From Diploscapter coronatus (taxonomy: Eukaryota > Nematoda > Chromadorea > Rhabditida > Rhabditidae), in contig OZ038423.1 of the NCBI GenBank assembly GCA_964036155.1, positions 7,207,249 through 7,271,248 on the forward strand: a stretch of 64,000 bases of DNA, read 5' to 3'. Under the pieces are notes generated by a model. It saw only the letters and a list, made by a program, of their open reading frames with translations, was not told the origin of the DNA and did no database searches. Below are positions 11,883 to 24,328 of the stretch, one piece after another. Position numbers and translations under genes: made by a program. Position 1 is the stretch's first letter. Each line of letters starts with the position of its first letter.

Positions 11883-12725
11883 AAGAATGGAATATAGTAA
11901 CTGTTGAATGTGGTAGGTTGTTCACGTTCAAATCGATAAATAAATTCATTTATTTTGGTAAAAATATCATAAACTTTACAAATAAATATTATCATCGATT
12001 ATCGTCAAGGAATAGGAAAAAATCGAAGATTTGACAGCTGTCCTAATGACAAAACTCGAACGTGAATAATAATCGCGTGCAATCGTATAAACTGAAGCGA
12101 AAAGATAAGGAAGAAAGAAGGGTAAAAGAAAAGCACATAGTTAGAATAGCGGATAACGGATTTCAAGCCAGAAAAATCTATTTATGAACTATTTTAGTTT
12201 GCACGGTTGCACGCGATTATTATTCTCATGTTCGAGTTTTGTCATTGTGGCAGCTTTCAAGTTTTCGATCTTTTCCCATTTCTTTGACGATAGTTGTTTG
12301 TTAGAGAAGATGTCATCTTTTTAAATAGCAATATGTGCTCAAAAGTTACCGCAAGTGCTGAAAATCGACGCTGCTTCAAATTGTTCGCATATCTTGCAAA
12401 AATTCTAAATGCAGCGTCAAATTGAAGTTGTTAAGTCTAGTAGAAGTCAATATTCATTCACATCACAAAATTCGTTCAAAACTAACGATATCAATGAAAA
12501 CCGCTGCTTTTCTAAATAGTCGTTTGATCAATGTCCTTGAACAGAAAGGGTTCCTCGTTGGACCTCTGTGGTTAGATGTTGGTTAGTATAAGCGGATAAA
12601 TTGACAATTCACAAACTATTGATCACAAATTTATTATTTAATACAAATAAAAGGACCACCGCTCAATCGCGGTTTGTTCTTCAACACAAGAAAGGGGGAG
12701 GGAAGAGCGAGCATGAGAGGGAAAG
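11883..12725. other. Spacer between convergent PMS2 and nAChR gene
   Basis: This spacer holds the PMS2 3' end, a 293-bp foldback (12000-12292) and about 430 bp in which I see no gene. The nAChR stop codon closes it at 12726. Confidence 0.5.
12000..12292. repeat. Long foldback (arms about 92 nt) just downstream of PMS2
   Basis: The arms at 12000-12092 and 12199-12292 are inverted copies with scattered differences. Exact blocks include TATCGTCAA, ATGACAAAACTCGAAC and AATAATAATCGCGTGCAA. The spacer of about 106 nt is unrelated. No ORF is present. It is probably a MITE or foldback transposon remnant and could form a hairpin in readthrough RNA. Confidence 0.75.
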
Positions 12726-15700
12726 CTAGAGAAAAAGAAAGAGGTCGTCCAGAGAAATAGTTAAGAAAAAAAATAAGGAAAAAATAGTGTTGCCGTTTCG
12801 GTACAGTCCTGTTCCACCGGAAGTGAGATTGAATGAGGTTGGTCGCGTGTGGGTGCGGATGGGCTCATCATGGTTACGTAGGGTCGGAGCCTGCAAGAAG
12901 TTAGAAACTAATGAAATGTAAAAGTAGCTTACCTGTAAGAGAATGATGACAGTGCCTATGAAACAGGTCAGGGAGAAGACCACCAGAAATAGACGATCCA
13001 AAACCATTGCTACGTATTTCCAGTCCTCATCGACCTAGAATTAAATCATGAGTCGTGAATTAAAAAACAATGCAGAAAGATATGCACTGAGCTTCAGCTT
13101 ATAGTCAGACTTACTTATAAATTTTCAAACCCGCGAGTGTCCGCATGAACGAAATAGGATGTCTTCTCTAGAAACCGAAAAATACATGCACTTTTTCTCT
13201 CGATTAGACACTCGTTCATGCGAGCACTCGCAGATGTAAAAATTTACAGGTCTGCTTATAGCCAACCAGTAAATTTCCATTTTTTAAAATTTATTGCATG
13301 GTGTTTTCTGCATTTGCTACCGACTTTTACTCTCCCACATTTCCTAACCCCTATATCTGATGGCAATGATAAGCCGACGACAACTTCAGGCATCTCTTAC
13401 ATATCCGTAGAAAAGACTTCATTAACTAATCATTTCTACCTTATCATCCCTGTCTTTCTTCTTGAGCAATTCAGCAATGAAGCAGATGTTCTCGAAAGCC
13501 TTGACGACTTGCGGCGAGTAGTAGAGTCGTTGAATTCGCTCGTCCACAGCTGCGTTGGCAATTGCCTTGCCAATGTCTCTGCTCACTCGATGCGAGTGCA
13601 TGTTCAGAGGGATTTTCCCATCTAGCGTTGTGGTCGGACCTAAACCTACCTTTTGAAGAACAAAACACTTATATTAGTGAGCGTGAATCATTTCGGTATC
13701 GTTTTTCTATTAAACATTTACATCAGGGCTGTCCGAATTCTTGCTCCGACTCCGAGATCTGGAATATTTAGAGCCCGATTTCGGTTCGACTCTGAGTTTT
13801 GACGAAAATCAATTCCGAATCTGGGTCGTGAAAAAATCCAATTCTGAATTTTCAAAATCAAAGCTCCGAACAGCTCTGATTCACATTCGGCAAACCACGA
13901 TTACATCATTGTTTAAACGTCATTTTTAAATTTGCTTTACGACTTACCCGAGAGTCCCCTCCGACTGCTCATTCTCTTCAAATTCTCTTCATGTTCATCG
14001 AGAGGCCTTCGCATGAACAGAATGCGAGGCAGCCACTGCAAGAAGACTTTCTTGATCCAATTCGGCATTAGATGGGTTGTGGGCGTGCGGAAGTGCAGAT
14101 TCAGGTCTAAAAATTTCTTAAACTCGTAAATATTGAATTTTTACTCACCAACTACAGTAACTACAACTGATAAGGTGACCATAACCATTGTGAACAAAAG
14201 ATATTTGCCGATCAAGGGTAGTGTAAGGGATGTGGCCGGTATAATTTCTGTCTGCAATCACTTATATTTTGAAATTCTCGATATTGTGCATTTCAATCGC
14301 AATGGCAACTCTATCCAGCATTCAACTTCAAAGAGCCTGCCATTATCTTTCGACAAGTAGAACTGTTTATGGATAAGCTTCTGACATATTCAATATGCGT
14401 TTCTCCCTCCTTATTCTTCAACAGAAGCGAGAAGACGGAGAGAAACAAAGTGAGGCTCCCTCCCATATGCTCAAAAATAGCGTGGCAAGAATGGCTCCGA
14501 TATTTCGCATCGAATAAAAACTGAGGATTGCACACATTGTGCGAATTATCGTAAGATAGTGGCACGCTCCTTGAGGGTCAAAGACGGGTCGAGATGGCAT
14601 TTCAAATGGACGCGAACAATAAGATCAACTTACCAAAAGCAAGAAGAAGATAGTCAGAGCGACAAGAATCGAGATACAAAGCGTGACCTGAATTTGAAAA
14701 TCATACAAATACTAATTGTAAATATTGGCTCTTACCTTTTCACCAGATTCAGAAGGAAGGTAGAAGACAAGAATGGTCAGAAATGAGATTCCGACGCAAG
14801 GAAAGACGAGGTTAACCGTATAGAACAAAGGCTTGCGGCGCAGTTTCAAAAAATACTGTAATTAAAAATTATTTTAAAAAATCATTAATTCACAAGAACA
14901 CCATAATATCGTAATAGGCATTTTCTGGACAGCAACTTGGATAGTTCTTGCTGCGTCGTTTGGCTTGTCGCGACATTATATCCCACTCGACTGAAGGGTA
15001 ATAATCTGACAGATCTAAATGGAGACAATTGATAAAAATCAATAAAATTATCTAAAAAATAAAGTTTTATGATAAATTATTTAATCTGATCTGCACGGCT
15101 AGTGTACACTTTGCATTCACACCTGGCTTGTTCGGAAATTCTGCTTCAGCTTTCAAAATTTTCCTTCTGAGCTGCGAGATTGGTAAAATATCTGCTTCCC
15201 ATTCAAGCTCAATTTCCTATTCAACCACTTCTTGCACTCGCACATAATATTTAATGGCTCATAATTCCATAAAACTAACCAATTCCATCATCAACAATCG
15301 AAACGTTGTCAACCATGCCATTCTCATTGAGCTCTTTCTCGTATCGAATATTGTTCTCGAGCATTTCCAGTTCCAACAGATCGTCAGAATAAGTCCATGA
15401 GCCGAACTGAAAATTGACGTTTCACCCTTCATGAAGCGGGTCTTCATCAGAATCTACTTTGAGATGACACGTTTGTTCGTCGAACGGGAAGAATTCCACA
15501 TCGATTTGGCACATGGACTTAAAAATGGCAGGAGGCTCCCAAGTCACTTCTCCCGAGTAATGAAGTGTTGCCTTGGTCGAAATCGTGATATTGTAGCTGC
15601 TGTCCGCACTGAAGATGTTCAACTAAGGTTAATCTCGTCATAGGACTTTCTTACTTGTTATAGAGCACTGAATTCGGCAGGTTAGAACAGGTTTTCTTCA

Positions 15701-16352
15701 AATTTGTGCATCTTCTTCATATTAAATTTATGAAAAACGGGTCTGCGAAATTTGAACTTGGGAAAACTTGGAATCGGAATTCCGCACACACCTAATGAAA
15801 AGTGAAATGTTTTTGAAAAATGCACAAATTAGATCAGAAAATCTACGCTAACCAATATCTGGCAGCCAAATCATTTCACTGGGAACGTAGAGTACTTTCA
15901 CTCCTCCGTAGTTCTTCGGGTTCCATGATAGTTTTTTGTCCATCCAAACCTGTTTCAGCCACACGGACGACGTCATGATCTGGTCGATCTCGTGCTGAAT
16001 TGGCCAATATTTAGAATCTGGTATGATCTTTGTATAGTTTTTGCTGGGTGTTAATGACTTAACAAGATAAAAGTAAAATGCTTCCTTACGACATCGATGA
16101 TCTGGCTCAGCCTGAGCTTCAATTTGATGACAACTGGATCATGTGGACTTGCAACCGGCCTGAAATGAGCTATTGCTATATTTCGTGGATTTTCGTGTTT
16201 TCCAACCTTCTGTGCCGATTGTAGTTGATCATCAAGTCATCGTAGAGTCTTTTGGCATCTTCGTTGGCAAAGCTTGCAATGATAAATGAGAATATTAGTG
16301 AGAGAATAGCCAGAATTGAAGTAGTAGAAAACGGAATCGGAATGCAGGACAT
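12726..16352 (-). CDS. Nicotinic acetylcholine receptor alpha-type subunit (Cys-loop ligand-gated cation channel)
   Basis: Fourteen exons give 556 aa: 16352-16207, 16159-16090, 15994-15853, 15667-15655, 15608-15458, 15406-15280, 15014-14902, 14855-14736, 14687-14634, 14251-14149, 14106-13948, 13645-13440, 13034-12933, 12890-12726. Features in order: a signal peptide (about 1-29), WLPDIVLYNN loop A, a Cys-loop with 13 residues between cysteines (near 150-165), vicinal cysteines YPSCCPE near 244-245 (the alpha-subunit hallmark), M1 to M3, a long intracellular loop and M4 near 470-495. GEK before M2 ([18 protein letters not shown]) fits a cation channel. Exon 4 is only 13 nt yet supplies most of loop A. 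The family acts at nematode neuromuscular or neuronal synapses. It resembles the UNC-38/UNC-63 alpha group more than alpha7, but the subtype is uncertain. Confidence 0.94.
13099..13262. repeat. Inverted-repeat element, family GCATGAACGA (copy 2)
   Basis: The arms of about 50 nt read CTTATAGTCAGAC...GCATGAACGA on the left and the inverse on the right (TCGTTCATGCGAGCACTCGC...GTCTGCTTATAG). The centre TCTAGAAACCGAAAAA...TTTTTCTCTCGATTAGACACT matches the copy in PMS2 at 8409-8496. It lies within an nAChR intron. Confidence 0.65.
13726..13886. mobile_element. hAT-like short element in an nAChR intron
   Basis: The termini CAGGGCTGTCCGAA (13734) and TCCGAACAGCTCTG (ending 13878) are inverted. The 8-bp flanks ATTTACAT and ATTCACAT match at 7 of 8 positions. 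The inner sequence is GATT/TTC-rich, like the copies near 32875 and 48542. Confidence 0.6.
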
Positions 16353-17507
16353 CACATAACGAAAAGGGATCGGGTTACTGGTGACACCTGCCTGAAAGTA
16401 AGATGATCAGATTGTTATGAGCAATACGAGTTTTCATCTAGGAATACATTTAGAATTGCAAACATTTTATGTATAAAAATCAGAAGTATCATCGAATGAA
16501 TGACGAAAAAAGTTCGACAACATAAAGACATTCCAACGATTTTTGTGAAGAAATGTGTACAATTGCATAAATTAGAAGAAGTTTTGCACTTTAATTTACG
16601 CAAAGAGTTCCCTGTCAAAATAAGTAAATCGAGACACTGACAAAGAGTTGGCGGTTATGAGCAGAAGGGATGCCTGAAGGCAGAAGAATGGAGGATCGAT
16701 AGAGAAGGCGATGAAGTGAAGCAGAAAGGAGAAGAAATAGGGAAGAGGAATGAAGAAGATGAGAAATAGATGAAAAGACAACAGAAGCTAGAAGGAAGGG
16801 AAAAGGGGAGCTGCAGCAGTTGAAGGAAAAGCTGTAGGAGAGAAGGACGGGAGGAAGAGGGTTTAAAAATGTGACCAAATGAATCCCAGAAGAAAAAGCG
16901 AAATTTAGGAAAATTATGCAGACACCTACATATGCCATACATGATTTATCGTACTAAGCTCCTCTTTTCTAAAAAAAATATTTACAAATTTAATTATTTT
17001 CCAAATACATTTTCCATTTCAAATCAGCACACCGAATTTCCCACAAAAATGGGATAGAAATCGTTAATTTTACGTTTTGTATACGGTCCCTGGGTCGTCC
17101 GAGGTTCACAGCCAAAGGGTCATCGACTAAGATAACCAACTCGACACATTGGCTAATCATTTTAGCCTAATTACACTATGCTTCTTGCCCCTACCCAAAG
17201 CATATGTCGACACACGATCCATTATTAAAAATGCGTGAACTTTATTCCTTTCCACCTCTTTTGCACAATTTTACAATAGAGAATATATAATCTAGTTAAT
17301 AGAGACTAGAAGTGAGAGCCCACTTCGTGTCAATGAAGGCCAAATTCTCAACGATATCACATCACAAAAGTATTGCTCGTCAAATTTACAAGAAAGAACA
17401 TAAAAATGAGAAATTCAGTCTACGAAGAGACCCCGTCAAATGGAAGTTCAAATGAATTTGAAATTAAAGAAAAAAACTTTAGATACAAACAAATTTCGAA
17501 AATATAA
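16353..17507. other. Spacer upstream of nAChR gene and downstream of CLN3 copy A, with purine tract
   Basis: About 1.15 kb. Bases 16640-16860 are strongly purine-rich on the plus strand, which creates spurious Ser/Phe/Leu-rich ORFs on the minus strand. No gene or RNA is recognised. Regulatory sequence for the receptor gene is likely, but no specific site can be named. Confidence 0.5.
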
Positions 17508-20500
17508 CTAGACAACTCTGTGCACAGGCATTTGACAGATTTTATTGTGTAGCGGGAAAGCTGCAATTGCTGCAGCTAGGATTCCCATTGCATCTGCCAT
17601 CGACACGGTTGTCAGAACGAATTCACGCACCGATGGATCTACCTGAAAATAATAGTAGTGTGAAAAATGGCGTGATTTTCATTATTTTCAAATACGCGAT
17701 ATACTTATGAAAAGCTATCGTAATATTTTCATTCGCGAAATCCAAAAGAAGGCAAATATCAAAGGGAATGAACATTTCAGAAATCTTACGTTTCTGTGAA
17801 TATGACTGAACACATTTCCATAAGTCGATCCACCAACCAATCCTTCGATGAAAACGATCAGAGCGGCAACCCAGAAATATGGAATGAAAGTATACATAGA
17901 GTTGACTGTGAACACGATTGCGAGTGAAGTCTGAAAATTCGAAAATATGGGATGTTGAATGGTCTATTGTTTGATGAAAATTGATTACAGCCCAATTTTT
18001 TACCTGAATTGCTGGTAGAAGATAAATTCCAACGAATGAAAGTTGCGCGGCACTGATTGTGGAAGCAGCGATAAAAACTCCTACTTGATAGAGAACTTGA
18101 TACCTGAAATCCAGAAAATTAAAGGAGAATATTTTGTTAGAATTTTCTGACCACATGTATTGAGAGTTGGGTCCCATTCTGAATGAGTGAGCGCAGTCGT
18201 AGATGTTTAGTTCGATGACTCCTTGGTTGATGAGGTATTGTGCGACGTAGACGACGAATAGAGGAAGCATGTATTTGAGCAGAATCTGAGGATGAAGTTC
18301 AGTCACTTTCAGATTCTAACGAGTTTACTTTAGTAAGTGCAGTTTTGCCAATTTTATTGCATTCAATGATATCTCCACTCGAAGTTGATGCAGCTTCACC
18401 TGCTGCAGCCTTTGCATCATCACCTGATTTTAGGATTTCTGGTCTAAAATTCTAACTTTTCGTGACTTAACTAAGCATTTCTTCGAACCTGATTGTACCG
18501 CGGCTCCTGGTCAAATCCATCCAAGATTTCGGTCTTTTGAAGCTCGCTTTCGGAATCGAGACAGGAATGAGCAGAAGTCGGAAGTAGGTGATGAAGAAGA
18601 GAAATGGAACGATCAGCATGAGAAGCATTGCAGTGGTTGGAGAGAGATGGAGGATCTTGGCATCAGTCAAAATGGCATAAATTGCCGCTCCACCGACTCC
18701 GGCCATACCTGTACCAGATGACCAGAATGGAATCACCTCTCTGCAGTATGAAAATTTTTGATATGTTCAATGTGGGTGTTTCTCACTTTTGGTAATAAGA
18801 TGCGAGCCCCAGGAAGGACATTTCACCGAGTCCACAAGAGAATGAGGCAAAGCAGACACCAACGAGAGCGACAGTCTTGCTCGTAGCAAATGCCGTCGTT
18901 AGAAGAGATACTGCCGTCAAAACACAGATCAGGATGTGACGGACGCTGAAATTTGATTCAAATTTCTTTGTTTTCTGGCGTTGGTCGTGCCAGAGATGCT
19001 CCAGTTTCAGTATGATATTCAACGTTAGTGTAAGAAATAATTGATCCTATCTTGAAACACCCTTTTCAATTTATTATACTGGTTACTGAACCAAACCGTT
19101 TCGCAAAACTGTCTAATGATCGCTACTGTAAACAAGCGACTGAATTACACGTGAAATGCTGTGTGTTGATTTGATTCCTATCAGCGATTATCGTTTTGAA
19201 CCAGTTGCTACGGTTTATTGAACGTTTTCTTTGTGTTTCTGAGAAGTGACATCACTCTGATTTCCTGATCGTCTATCGTTGACCTGTAAGGAATGCGGTG
19301 GATGAAGGGCGGGAAGGAGGCTTTGACGACCATCATAGGGAGGATGTTGGCTAGAAGAACTAGGCCTACTGTCTCAGTGTGACAATGACGATACGCTGGA
19401 TCAGCCTGAAGTTATTGTTTGTGAATTTATTATCTTAAACTGAAAATTCTTTGAGACACAATGCAAGGTATTTGATTTGAATCACTTGAAAATTTTTACT
19501 GCGCCAACCTTCAAAATAGCTCTTAGTTATGAACACTATCCAATGAAATTGACCTGTAGAATTTCTTCTAAATGGACTAATGGAAAAATAAATGATGAAG
19601 AATGAATATCGTGCATTGTTCCTAGATTTTCTGTTCCATTGTAATTTTCGTTTCTAGACTACTTTCCTATCATTATGTTATCAAGCTATCAAATGAAATA
19701 TGTTCGAGTGGTAGTGCTAAATGATAACATCATTCCGTCCTCGATTCTTCTGATATCATAGATGAAGGCTAACACTTTCCCCTATTTAAAATACTTTGCT
19801 TTTTCTGATGAAGATGAATTTTTATGCTAGTATTTCATTAGTAAATTTCCTGTATTTTATAGGAAGTTCTTCATTTCATTTATTACAGTATTCCCACTTT
19901 TTGTCTTGTAACTAACCGTCATACTTTAATGGTCACACTTTGAACAGTAGAACCCTTCCACTTACAATGCACTCGTCCGAATCTGGAGATACTGTTTGAT
20001 TTCTCGTTACAGATTGCATTAATCCATCATGTTCATCTTCGTCTTTATTGAGTATGTCCTGTGCCGCTGAGAGCATGACGACATAGGCAAAATTATTGCA
20101 CAGACCGAATATCCTAAAATGAAAATGAATTTTATATTACAGTATTCTAGCCATCAAATTAGGATACTTTTGAATTGAGTAAGTGAGTAGAAGAATGTTA
20201 AAAATGCTCCTTGATTTTTGGTCTAAAGATAAAACATTTATGGTGCAATTCTATTGAAATCTTATAGATCTATGACTTTTTGAATAATTTTGTACTGTTG
20301 GATTCAAATATATATCTTAGGAATGTTGAGATCCGTATGGGAAAAATTCACATGATGTCAAACTGGACAAACCATGCGTTGAAATAGAAAAGTGACGAAG
20401 ATCATCATCCTCCCATGTCTTTTCTATCTTCGAAATTTTGTAACTCGAATATTTCATTTTACCAACCATCAGATAAAACTACATTAATGATATTGCAAGT

Positions 20501-20799
20501 TGCTGTATGTGAAAAAAGATTCATGAAATTTAATTTATCACTCGGGAAAGATCAGTGATGTGAATGATGTGAACGGTTTGAGGGAAAAATTGAAACTGAA
20601 ACAGAAAGAACCGTCAGGACCTTCGACCCCCAAATCGAACCGGGAAATACTATTGAAAATTTCTAATCGAACCGACTTTTTTCTCAAAAATGTCGAATCA
20701 AACCGAGCCGCGTATAGCCCTGGACAAGATATATGATTCTTACCAGAATGAAACGAGATTTCTCCAATTCCCGTCTCCATTTGATAGTTTCGAAATCAT
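17508..20799 (-). CDS. CLN3: CLN3/battenin-like lysosomal membrane protein, copy A
   Basis: Ten exons give 453 aa: 20799-20744, 20113-19966, 19405-19284, 18945-18787, 18740-18489, 18443-18329, 18285-18152, 18103-18004, 17930-17790, 17642-17508. The N-terminus reads NWRNLVSFW then IFGLCNNFAYVVMLSAAQDIL, the CLN3 signature. GLGEMSFLGLASYY, WSSGTGMAGVGGA and EGLVGGSTYGNVF follow in family order. There are about ten hydrophobic segments. Human CLN3 is 438 aa. The family is a lysosomal/endosomal multipass membrane protein whose human loss causes juvenile Batten disease. The trans-splice-like acceptor TTTTAG lies near 20833. Introns 1 and 2 are long (630 and 560 bp); intron 1 contains degenerate repeat-like sequence near 20600-20720. 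A paralogue lies 3.5 kb upstream on the same strand. Confidence 0.94.
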
Positions 20800-23700
20800 T
20801 CTGGAGCTATTGTCGTTGAGAGTTTCGAGACTCTAAAATAATAATTTAAAGCGATTTTTGGTTGAAATATAATGAAAATGTGATGGATAAACGGCGTGAA
20901 AACAAGTCGATTTGCCAGAGGAAAGAAGATGCAAAATAGAAGCGCTTGATGAGAGGACAGAAGAAACTAAAGAAGAAATATGGTGACGTTGAGATCGAAT
21001 ATGAGAAAATCGGATATCAGCATCTTTCTTATGATAGGCTACACCTAATGATTTTATGTCAATATTGACTTCGACAACTAAAATTATTGTTAGAAGATCA
21101 AACCATTCTCAAGACAGAATTCGCATGCAAATTTCTTACAGTTGTAGCAAAACTAAAACAAGAATCAAGGTTATCATGGTGATCAGATGAAAAGCATGCA
21201 AATTAGAGTATACTTTAGAAAGAGGCGTGATATATTGAAGAAATGATAAATAAACGATAAAGATCATCATATCATGTAGACCATTGACCCAGAATCAACT
21301 ATGGTTCTTGGCAGTTGATACGGTCTGAGAATATTTTTAGACCCGAAATGAACTGCAAAGCAAATGATCTGCAGCAGTTCTCGCCCTTTCTTTCCCATTT
21401 TTCTCACGAAGACACTCCGTTTTCATGAGTTGTACCGAATCATTTTTATTCTCATTTTTCGAGCGCTAGCTACTGTCGATTCATAAAATGTTGTCATTCG
21501 ATACAAATTATTGATGGACGATGTCGGAACTTTTGCTAATTATTACTGAATTTTAGAAGAAAATTACGACCAATTAATAGAATATTCTTTGGAAAAGCAA
21601 TAAAGATGGAATAAAGTGTGCAAAATGGAACTTTAACAAGTCTGAACCACTTCTACGAGAAATCCATAATGAAATTTAGAGTGGCAGCGTGTGGAATGCA
21701 GAGATAGTAGATGACAGAATGTTAGAGTGCATCAGACTGGGAAGATTTGTCTATCCCGTGCTTTCGCACAGATGCGATTTGTTTATTTCTCTGAATGTGA
21801 ATGTGATTGTAACAATGTAAGAGTTGTGGCATGATAGCATTTGAGCTTTACGTGAAAAACGAAATTCAAGATTTGAAAATCTCGTTGATTTCGGAGCATC
21901 ATTTATAGCCCTGATACGCAACACCATAGAAATGATTCAAACGCAGATAACACTACTATTTCGTCACGTGAAAGATCTATCGGTTAATAAGTTATCCGGA
22001 TATAAAATGGTATACTAGTGTGAAAAGTTGTGCAAGTTTCTTTGATGACTTTGGCAATTTTTTCAATTCGAAATTTGTTAAAGTGCTAGGATATGATTGC
22101 AATACTAGTTCAAACCAGGCAAACAACTGAATTCAGTGCATATTGAGAATAAAACTAACGAAAAAGTGTTCGCGGACCTCGAAATTGAGCCAAGAAAGAA
22201 GTTGATTCATTTTATACGTTTCTACTTTGTCTCCTGGCTGATATCCCCTCTTTTTCCTCTCTCCAAACTTTCACCCAATCTTTCTCCTCGAGTACCCAGT
22301 CTTATGAGCTCGTCGCAAAAACAGCTGTTCAGTGAATCTGATGAGTAACTTGAATGCACTCAGAATTAGATGTCTAATTAAAATTTTCTAATGGCAAAGA
22401 GTCGGCATAATAAAGAATGACGAAGAAAATTATTCAGTAGACAATTTTATGATGTTTTTATTTATTGAAAGATGACGAAAATATAGCAATTCACCTTGAA
22501 TTATTACTTTTTTTTAATAAGTTCAAGCTAAAGAGACGAATTTTACAAAACGCTATCTTCAAATTATTTTCAATTTTTATACCAGACTCTTTCGAGTGCA
22601 TTCAGTTTTGTTCTTAATAGCTTGACCATGAGCATTTTCAAATTAGCTCAAATTTCTGAGAACATATGATTTATGACTTGACATCGTCATATGGCTCCAA
22701 ATAGATACGAATAAAAATAGATTTTTATAGTTAAATTAGCCAAGAAATGTGGCTCACTGAAAACACAAATCATACAGTAAATAAAAACGCATGTAACGAC
22801 AAACACATTGAAAATAATCCACGCAAATAAGATATGATCTAATGAATCATGCATAGGAAAATATGCTGATCGCACCGAATTTTTTCCAATTTTTTAATGG
22901 TGTTGATCTTTTGATCTCTTCGCTGGTCAGAAAACCTTCGCCATTTGTCTGACCCCCAGAGTCTTTTCCATACCACCCATCTGCTCTATTCTATTGTTCT
23001 CTGCAATCCCTCGACAGAGGGATGATATCATACTTTGCCGTGCCTAAAACTTTGTTCTTTTTATCGGACAGGGCAGAGAGCACGGCTGCTATTATTTTTG
23101 TCCCCTTCTTCAAGATGAAATAAATTCTTCAAAAGAATCGACTATGGGCTCAAGCCAATTTGCATGATCTAAAATAGTGCAAGATTCCCTAGCACCCTGA
23201 GAAAGATACCGGCAGGATGAATTCATAAAATATTTTCGTGCCCCGAACAGAAAACAACTATATCCAGGGTTCTAAACGGGCCGAAAATTTTCAGTCCGGC
23301 CCGCCTGACCCGTTATATTTCCCAACAATTTGAGTTTGGTCCGAATATTTAGGAAATTTTTCGGCCCGAAGCTTTAAAAAGCATAAAAATGGGATTTAAA
23401 AAAAAAAAAAAGAAATAACATATTTTTAGCTTCATACAAGGCTCTAAAAATTGAATTCTATGCATTTCATTTTTAAAATTGCGAAAAATCATGTATCTGA
23501 GAACATTTTATTTTCGGGCTCGGACCAGGCCGTTAGAACCCTGGCCATATCTGTAGTCTTAAAGATTAGTAATTTCAGTAAATTGAAAGGGAAGTATACA
23601 TTAGTGCAAAATCTTCACTGGGAATGGACTATTGCTCTCATTTCCACCTTCGATTGTTTGTGTTCGTAATTAAGGCCATGAATAAGAAGAACGGAAAAGA

Positions 23701-24328
23701 CGATTGATGAATTTCGCACAATTTTGAGCTGCAGAGCAGACAGACCATCTTCTCCATAGCTGATGATGATCGAATCAGAATGGTCTAGAAATTTCCTGAT
23801 TGGTGTGTGTAAAATGAAAGAAAATTCCCAATTTTCATGCTCACCACAACCAAATGATTTAGTTCATATCGCATGAAATTACTTGAATTCTTTACAATTT
23901 TCAAAACATAACGTTTAACAAATGTAATAAGGAATAATTTATTCATCTTTAAATGAACAAATTTTAAAAAATTACATATTTTTCACAATTCAAAAGAACT
24001 TTACTTACAAATAAAATTGCCATCGAGTCGCAAAGAGTTGTGATCCTTACATAACAAATTGAAAATATCCTGAGATCGGAATTTCAAACATTCGTTTTGC
24101 GCCCCTGTGTCACACATTACATTTACAAAGAAAAAATTTCAATACAATTTTTCTCAATGAGAAAGTTATCAGTAATAGTAATAACGAAAATATTGAATCG
24201 TAATTGCAAGGCAACTGCGTCAAATTCATCTAGAAAAATGAGAATACGGTAATTCGAAAATTTTAACACTTCAAATCATATTCATAACATCGTTAATCGT
24301 TGATTTTTTTAATCCAATATCGTTCGAT
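20800..24328. other. 3.5-kb gene-poor spacer between the two CLN3 genes
   Basis: AT-rich DNA with no ORF I can defend; the best plus-strand frame, 22136-22348, has no motif and no splice context. It contains the CLN3-A 5' flank and one hAT-like element at 23263-23541. A run of 15 A bases lies near 23398-23412. Nothing else is recognised. Confidence 0.5.
23256..23549. mobile_element. hAT-like MITE, CAGGGTTCTAA termini
   Basis: CCAGGGTTCTAA (from 23264) pairs with TTAGAACCCTGG (ending 23544). The inner sequence continues with GGGCC-rich sub-terminal repeats. Taking the element as CAGGG...CCCTG, the flanks ACTATATC and GCCATATC match at 6 of 8. The length of about 277 bp has no coding capacity. 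A partial copy of one end (GTTAGAACCCTAGG) is seen near 27560. Confidence 0.6.

Noticed and set aside
13218..13771. 135- and 69-codon plus-strand ORFs
   Set aside because: Antisense to the receptor intracellular-loop exon, whose minus-strand frame is conserved.
15426..15457. Longer version of receptor exon 5 ending at 15426
   Set aside because: It breaks the frame into FGSWTY; ending the exon at 15458 restores CHLK-FGSWTY exactly as in the family.
16615..16942. 107- and 95-codon minus-strand ORFs upstream of the receptor gene
   Set aside because: Product of a polypyrimidine strand (Ser/Phe/Leu runs); no domain and no splice context.
17623..18306. 227-codon minus-strand ORF
   Set aside because: It reads through CLN3 copy A exons and their introns, changing frame relative to the conserved protein; the spliced model explains the sequence better.
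22136..22348. 70-codon plus ORF between the CLN3 genes
   Set aside because: No motif, no acceptor upstream and no downstream exon that continues it.
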